Of a stretch of DNA of 64,000 nt, positions 57,985 to 64,000 are shown piece after piece. Source of the stretch: Hanleya hanleyi (Eukaryota; Mollusca; Polyplacophora; Lepidopleurida; Hanleyidae); the NCBI GenBank assembly GCA_036873755.1, contig JAVTVY010019461.1:1-64000 (forward strand), in the 5' to 3' direction. The translations under genes were made by a program, and so were the position numbers. The notes under the pieces are model-generated. The model saw only the letters and a list, made by a program, of their open reading frames with translations, made no database searches and was not told the origin of the DNA. How positions within the stretch are numbered: position 1 is the stretch's first letter; every line of letters starts with the position of its first letter.

Positions 57985-58285
57985 AAAGGCATTTGCGTAC
58001 ACTTCGCCATCCATAAGATGGCTTGCGAATCGTTTGTCGCCATTATTGCGGAGCGATATCCGATACTTTATCGTATACTGTTCGGTCTTCATTCGGCGGA
58101 GAACAAGCACGAGAAATCTGATAAATTACAGGCTTTTCATTCCACTTCTGAAACATATATTGTCTGGGCTTACAAAAGATACAGATATGAATAACTTCCG
58201 TATCATGCAAGAGGTGTTGTAGGTCTGTAATTTTAAACAAGTAGGACAGCACATGACTCGAAAATGGCGGGTTACATTGGGATCA
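57985..58285 (+). repeat. Dispersed repeat family R1, copy 3
   Basis: Keeps the middle part lost from copy 2, including the frame MACESFVAIIAERYPILYRI, and the AAAATGGCGGGTTACATTGG block, but lacks the distal third. It runs directly into short sequence also found in family R3 (TATTTCCGTATTGGCGGAAC). Confidence 0.85.
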
Positions 58286-58439
58286 ATCTCATGTTCGGCT
58301 ATTTCCGTATTGGCGGAACTAGCCTCTCACATAGAACGCACAAATCCCCAACGGGGAGCGTATGACGATCACGCAGTGAGCCGGCTACGAAATAGTGCCT
58401 TTGATAATCGAGAGATCCGGGCGCATTTTATTGTGAAAT

Positions 58440-58800
58440 CCAGTTAATTTAACCAAACGAACATAATTCATTCAAATTATACAAAACTATTTCTATATTT
58501 AGTTGAATAATAGCAATCTATCCCTAAAATTCAGCAACTGGGCTAATTTCCGCCAATACGGAAATAAACGAATGCGAGATTGGTTCCGCCGAAAATTAAT
58601 TGTGCGCATGATAAGATAAGATTCTTTATTGTACTGAGCATCCCATTTGGGACAGAGTACAAAACACATAAAAAATAGAATAAAAAAGAAAGTAAACAAA
58701 CAGGTGCGACGTTTCCGTTTCCGCTCCCAGAAATTCACTAGGACAGAGGTCAGTTTTCGCAGCTAAAGTGAGTTCTGGGGCTAGATTGCGTTGGATTTTG
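58440..58800 (-). repeat. Dispersed repeat family R3, minus copy
   Basis: Reverse partner of 53030-53345. In minus sense it also contains CCCAAATGGGATGCTCAGTA and CAATAAAGAATCTTATCTTA, which looks like a LINE 3' terminus. Two overlapping minus frames (58499-58817) reflect this repeat and are not independent genes. Confidence 0.85.
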
Positions 58801-59039
58801 TAAAGAATCGTCGCCATATTTGATCAGGTGACAGTTTAACCTACAGAGAGAAGGATTTATCATAACCATTCCATTCTAATCGCCACAACATTGCGAATGC
58901 ATACTATACAACAATTTTGGAAAGCTCGAACAATTCTATCGGTTCAAATATTATTAGTAAACAACATTGAGAAGAATGCAACTTACTTATGCAGTGAAAT
59001 AAATGATTTATTAATAAACTACTGTTAGAATTATTCGGC

Positions 59040-59450
59040 AGAAATTTACTGAAATAGTTGCAGCTGGGCTGCACCAATTTCAGTAAAGTTTTTAATTTTA
59101 CTTGATGTAAAAGTATATGTTTACTTGTATAAGTTATTATTTACAGACAATAAGTAAACCTATACATCAGCCCAGCTGCAACTATTTCAGTAAATGTTTC
59201 AGTAAACATTTACTTTTACAAGTATATGTATACATTATAGCCAGTAAAACTTTACTGAAATGGATGCAGCCCAGCTGCAACTATTTCAGTAAATGTTTCA
59301 GTAAACGTTTACTTGTACAAGTATATGTATACATCATAGCCAGTAAAACTTTACTCCCAGCTGCAACCATTTCAATAAATGTTTGAGTAAACATTTACGT
59401 ATACAAAGTTCACGTATACCTCATGAACAGTAAAATCTTTACTGACATTC
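59040..59450 (+). repeat. Tandem 90-100 bp repeat with AGTAAA motifs
   Basis: About three and a half copies of a unit containing CCCAGCTGCAACTATTTCAG, TAAATGTTTCAGTAAAC and a 'ATAGCCAGTAAAACTTTACT' block. The first copy is partly inverted. The frame across it repeats in register by chance. Confidence 0.9.
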
Positions 59451-60149
59451 AGTCCATCAACAACTATTTCAGTTAACCAAATAGTTCTAATTCTCAAATA
59501 TTCACACCCTACCTTATTTCAGCAGGCTAAATTCGAAAATGTTATGACATCTGAGCCTAGAAATTAAAATGTAAATCACACGAAACGGTCGCAGAGAGAG
59601 CAACTCAAAGAATGGAAATATGAGAATGTCTAGTTCAAATACGTTGATAGTTTTTTTGTTAGTAATTTAATAAAATATATTACCCTCCATATCTAACTAT
59701 ATTTACAGACATGATGGGGAAACATATGTATTGCGTTTTTTTCAGGCCTAATCTTGTGGCTGGAAAATCTGCACTAAACAAATGGACTCGGACAAAAAAA
59801 ATTGTGGTTTGTGTTAAAAAAATACTGTTTTTAATTTAATTTCAAAAATCAGTGTCAGAAACTTTACAATAGGAAAAAACAACAGGACATGTTAAGGTGT
59901 TGACGACTCCAAGAAATTTTCTTCTCCCCGAAAGCAATTATGGTAATCAGTCTAATAATTCAATCTCCTATCCAAATTCAATCATCCCCAATTTTGGGGA
60001 CTATTCAATTGCTATATTTTAGTTCTCATATATTTTATTGAAATAACGAGGAAACAATGGATTATATCATGCATGATCGCCCACAGATATTATGGTGGAG
60101 GGTGAGAGACGGAGATATCTGTATGGGAAGCGGCCCTTAAACTACAATA

Positions 60150-60210
60150 CAGACTGAGATAAGTTTAACGTCACTTTCAACAATATTTCAGTCCTATTGC
60201 GACGAATTGA
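60150..60210 (-). mobile_element. SINE-like 3' end, reverse copy
   Basis: GTTTAACGTCACTTTCAACA, then ATATTTCAG, is the complement of the tail at 52265-52300. Confidence 0.5.
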
Positions 60211-60264
60211 AGCAACATGGAACGAGACACCCCACCATCCACCCTATAAAAGACACAGGACAGC

Positions 60265-61005
60265 ACCATATTATTAAGTTCTTGCATGTTGCTTCTCAGC
60301 GAAATGCATTGATACAACGAGAACCTGTGGCCATTCATCTTCATTTTATCCAGCCAATTTCTACGTTCCCACTTCGAACTTCCCTTGATATATCTGGACC
60401 CCTTCAACATGTTCAACGTTCAAATAACTTATAAATAGACACGAGACGTCACTGACCTCGAAAACATTTGAAATTCGAAATGGGTCGCACAAGAGCGTTA
60501 TTGATTGGCTGACCTAATTAGTGGGCACCATATTAGGAGGAAGGACGCCGCTAATAGATGTGTACGTTCTGATTGGTTCTTCTGTCGTTAGCTGGTGAAA
60601 TTTACACCTCGGATTTTGAACGCTGAAGGGGTGAGATAAATCAAGGCAGGTTCGAAGTGGGAACGTAGAAATTGGCTGGATAAAATGAAGATGGTGGCCA
60701 TTGAGCACCCACCAACCACCCGCTTGCCCAGTTAAGTATAAAAAGCCCAAGCTCAGTGTCAGAATCATCTAGTTGTAAGCAATACAAATGGAGTGTAATT
60801 TGCCCATTATAAAGAAAAACTTACCTGAAAAATTAAATTAAAATATTGAAAATATTTCGATTAATATTTTTACTTGTATGTACTACAAGGTGAAAATAAA
60901 GAAGCAGCTGTATTGTTTGCCACTTGTTCATCAACTTGACTGTGTTTGGGGTTCTTCTACTTAACTGAATTAAGGCAGTCTTCTTCACATAGTGCATGCA
61001 GAACA
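60265..61005 (+). repeat. Direct duplication, copy 1 (with fold-back insert)
   Basis: Matches 61735-62060 in two blocks: TTGCTTCTCAGCGAAATGCA...AACCTG (60288-60329), and then, after 60705, CCACCCGCTTGCCCA through the ACTTAACTGAATTAAGG region near 60960. The fold-back at 60330-60705 interrupts it. A TATA box (GTATAAAAAG, about 60736) is also present in copy 2 (GTATAAGAG). Confidence 0.85.
60330..60705. mobile_element. Fold-back element with 90-bp arms
   Basis: The left arm begins CATCTTCATTTTATCCAGCC (60338) and the right arm ends with its complement (60676-60695). The arms continue through CCCACTTCGAAC and CCCCTTCA. The colinear copy at 61735 lacks it, and reads from AACCTG almost directly into CACC..CCACCCGC, so copy 2 behaves as an empty or near-empty site. 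Confidence 0.85.
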
Positions 61006-61272
61006 ACACGACCACTGCTTCTGTGAACTCGCAAGCCTCAAGTAATATTTCTCCTTTTACCCACAATGTATATTGGGGAGGCGGTGTCTCCCAATCACCA
61101 CCATGGATGGCATCTCTTTAGAATGCATGCATACAGCATTCACCGGGCTTTCGATTTGTCTCATCCTTTGAGGGCAAAATTCAACTGCCTGTTTTAATAC
61201 ATTTGAGCACCCTGTATACTATTGAAATAACAAACAGACAATAGTTTGAACCATTGTGTCACCCTTCTGCTC

Positions 61273-61410
61273 CACAGGGGCTCGTTACCGCTGTTAATTG
61301 GTTAAATAGGTTGATTATAGGGGGGGTTTGAGGTCGGTAATACCTACCTCGACCCCCCCCCCCCTATAATCAACCTATTTAACCAATTAACAACGGTAAC
61401 GAGCCCCTGT
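61273..61410. mobile_element. Palindromic hAT-like MITE, copy 2
   Basis: 138 bp, same termini CACAGGGGCTCGTTACCG as at 33945. The flanking 8-mers TTCTGCTC (61265-61272) and TTCTGTTC (61411-61418) differ at one base. The arms are nearly perfect complements around a G7/C13 pair of runs. Confidence 0.92.
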
Positions 61411-61734
61411 GTTCTGTTCTAATGAATTTGATCACCCTCACATTTTATGGTGAAAAATTTCTCTTCCAGTGATTGAATTATTTAAGGAAATACCATGTGT
61501 AAAATATTAACCTGGTAATAATGCATTGAGGAACTTTAGATGGGGCAAAGGACAAGAAAAGCTGAATAACCAAATTTCCCCAGCTCATTTCAGGGCAACT
61601 TATTACAAATGGCTTCACGTATGGTCATGAAAATTCACCCACTTCTCAATCTAGATATGAGGGAGATAATGAACATGTTGAAAGAGAAATATGAAAACAA
61701 TAAAGACAAGTGCACTCCCAGTGTTAGACATCAC

Positions 61735-62060
61735 CTTAATAAGTTCCTTTTGCTTCTCAGCAAAATACATTGATGCAACAGGAACCTGCGCCCACCGGGC
61801 AACCACCCGCTTGCCCAATAAGTATAAGAGCTCAGTGTCAAAATGATCTACAAGTGGTATAAAATGAAGTTATGTAAGCCTATTATAAAGACAAATTCAC
61901 CACAGAAATTCAGAAAATATTGAGAAAATGTTTGATTGATATTATCACTTGTATGTACTAAACGGAAAAAATAATGGTCCAGTAGTATTGTTTGGCACTT
62001 GTACATCAATTTGACAATTTGAGTTCTTATACTTAACTGAATTAAGGTCAATCGACATTT
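61735..62060 (+). repeat. Direct duplication, copy 2 (without insert)
   Basis: Colinear with 60265-61005 minus the fold-back. Divergence is about 20%, so the duplication is old. Confidence 0.82.
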
Positions 62061-62395
62061 CAAGTGAAATAATATATAAAATAAATGTAAATACCAACAA
62101 AAGTCTAATATCTTCATTCAATTTAAAAGTCTAGATTGAAAAGTGGGTGAATGTTCACGATCATACTTTAAGCCATTGGGAAGAAATCGCCAAAATCTAG
62201 GAAAATTTGGTAAGCTAGTTTTCTGATCCTATATATTCCCCTTTAATATGGTCTCAGACTATTTGTTTCAGCTCTAGTTAGCGTAAAGCTTGTGCCAAGC
62301 TAACAACATTAGGTTGAACCTTGTCTTCATTTTTAATCTGGAACACACATGTTTGCAAAAATGTAAAAGTCCGACATGCAAGTTAGTTTTTGAAC

Positions 62396-63035
62396 GTTCG
62401 TCTTAATCCTGTACACCTTTACTTGATTTGGTAAACGTAATTGGTGTGCTGGCATGATCTGAACGATGATATCACGGGGTCTAGGAGTCCGGTAATTTTC
62501 CACTTCTCATGCATGCTCATCGCACAGTTCTATCTATCTTTGACAAATTATGGCTAATGGCTAATTAATATCTGGATATAGGCAACAATACACACATCAT
62601 TTCCTAACATTTCAGTAAACTGTTTCTTGAAGCAAGCATCATCCAATCCCGCCAAAGTTCCAACTACGCAACTATTAGTATGAAATGATGCATGCATATG
62701 TTCGTCTTGATCCTGTAGACCTTTACTTAATTTGGTAAATGTTCACTCGTACCGGTGTGCTGACATGACATGAACGATGACGTCACGGGGTCTAGGAGTT
62801 CGGTAATTTTCCACTGTCTCATGCATGTTCATCACGCAGTTCTATAGAACTTTGATTAAAAAAGATCGGGACTAGGGCCTATGACTAAACGAATATCTAG
62901 ATTTTAGGCAGCAATACACACATAATTTCCTAATATTTCAGTAAACTGATTCTTGAAGCAAGCATAGATCTGTTAGCACACGATCACTCCCCCCCTCCCC
63001 CCCCCTCAAAGAAATCCCGCAAAAGTTTCAACTAC
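62396..63035 (+). repeat. Tandem duplication of a 310-bp unit
   Basis: 62396-62665 and 62700-63035 share ACGGGGTCTAGGAGT, CGGTAATTTTCCACT, AATACACACAT and TTCTTGAAGCAAGCAT in the same order. The second copy has an extra 45 bases near its end that include a C-rich run (62987-63005). Confidence 0.92.
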
Positions 63036-63609
63036 CATGTTGCGTGAACTTTGTGCCCTGCGGATGTGTAAAACAGCATTGCACGCGAATAATTATAGTT
63101 GACATTTATGCAGTACGGTGGGCACACAAGACAAACAAACAAAAAGCGTATACTTACGACTAAACAAGCTGATCAGAACAGCGTGCATGTGGTGTTCACG
63201 GCGGACTGCAGCCGTCTGCTACAGATCCGACTGAAGCGACATCTGAGTTTCAAATTAATCCAAGGGCAGATAACTCTCTGGTCGCTTACTTGCGTGATTT
63301 CAATTACGAGTATAAGACTAGTTATACTGGTGAAAGGATACCAGGTAACTTCAACCAATTATAATTCCAGATGAACAAAACCATTTATTTTGATCGAAGT
63401 GGCAAAATGGAATTTAAAGTTATATGTACGGTATTCTTGTTTCAATTTTTATCACATTTCTTCATTAGACTAAGATGGACATGCTGCATACAGGTACCAA
63501 ATAATCTCAAATTTTAAGTAAACCAATGTTCGCAATTCTAGAATGGAGAAAAATATTAAAACAAAAGCAGCACGAGGCCATCCAGTATAAGATCACTCAC
63601 ATACATGTA

Positions 63610-63790
63610 CATATACTAAAGCGAGTAAACGTATGTTAAACATTTACATTTGTCATGTAAACATTTACTTACGCAAGTTAATATGTGATATTGTCGGTGA
63701 GATAAACAACACCTTTACTAATATAAGTAAACGATTACACCAAATTCATGAAACTTTTAGATAACTGGGTGAACGTTTACTCAAAGTGCA
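63610..63790 (+). repeat. GTAAAC/GTTTAC-rich segment
   Basis: Repeated AGTAAACGTAT, ACATTTACTTACG and AACGTTTACT words, like those at 59040-59450. It is probably a diverged relative. No unit length is clear. Confidence 0.5.
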
Positions 63791-64000
63791 ACATTTCAAC
63801 ACATCATTATTGATACATAACACAGCATTTTCCCTCATACATAATATATACATGCAAAATTCTTTTGAATACCGTCGATTGGCTTGAAGATAGCCATCAC
63901 GGTGAAGTCTGCCATTTTCGAGAAAATGTCCTAAGTTCCGTTCTGTCGAGAAATCCTAATCTTGATGGTATCCGTTCATGCGTTAAATCAACCAACCTCT

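Noticed and set aside
59117..59386. 89-codon frame with repeated SKCFSK..L.QVYVYIIASKTLL
   Set aside because: Reflects the tandem 90-100 bp repeat; no start context or domain.

Overview
The window looks like nuclear DNA of a marine lophotrochozoan, most likely a mollusc and possibly a gastropod. The evidence is indirect: almost no long open frames, GT-AG splice signals, several LINE and DNA-transposon families, and short-repeat ends that I recall from mollusc genomes (a TCACTCACTC tail after a GGCGTTAAA motif; a GTCGCCTCTTA motif near base 220). No bacterial gene, rRNA, CRISPR array or intact housekeeping gene is visible.

Only two host genes are convincing, both on the minus strand, and both were found by joining short coding segments across good splice sites in matching phase. 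The first (26822-27855) is a two-exon precursor of 121 residues. It has a signal peptide, two furin-type basic sites, a C-x8-C loop and a very basic C-terminus, so it is a candidate peptide hormone or neuropeptide. A 2.3 kb minisatellite begins about 75 bases upstream of its first coding exon. The second (48074-48577) has a strong signal-peptide exon. Its only phase-compatible downstream exon sits inside a 331-base insertion flanked by an 8-bp target duplication, in the loop of an older hairpin MITE.

Layout. 1-5.9 kb: tandem and dispersed repeats, no gene. 6.2-9.1 kb: a decayed L1/Tx1-like LINE abutting the 3' end of a CR1/L2-like LINE, both minus. 9.1-20 kb: MITEs, fold-backs, minisatellites, a Gypsy reverse-transcriptase fragment and a few unassigned coding-like frames. 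20-26 kb: SINE-like ends, a 94-bp near-perfect palindrome and dispersed repeats. 26.8-30.2 kb: the peptide gene and its minisatellite. 33.9-37.3 kb: hAT-like elements, including a 1,376-bp fold-back with an exact 8-bp target duplication. 38-43.3 kb: remnants of a Polinton/Maverick element (integrase with chromodomain, and other protein fragments) interrupted by a 920-bp Harbinger-like element. 44-49.5 kb: Tc1/mariner-like MITEs, a LINE fragment, the second secreted-protein gene and a tRNA-derived SINE with an 11-bp target duplication. 51-64 kb: inverted duplications, repeats and tandem duplications.

The genes do not form an operon or pathway. The main story is a repeat-dense intergenic landscape with nested insertions that can be ordered in time, holding two small secreted-protein genes. 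All family assignments come from reading motifs by eye; no database search was possible.
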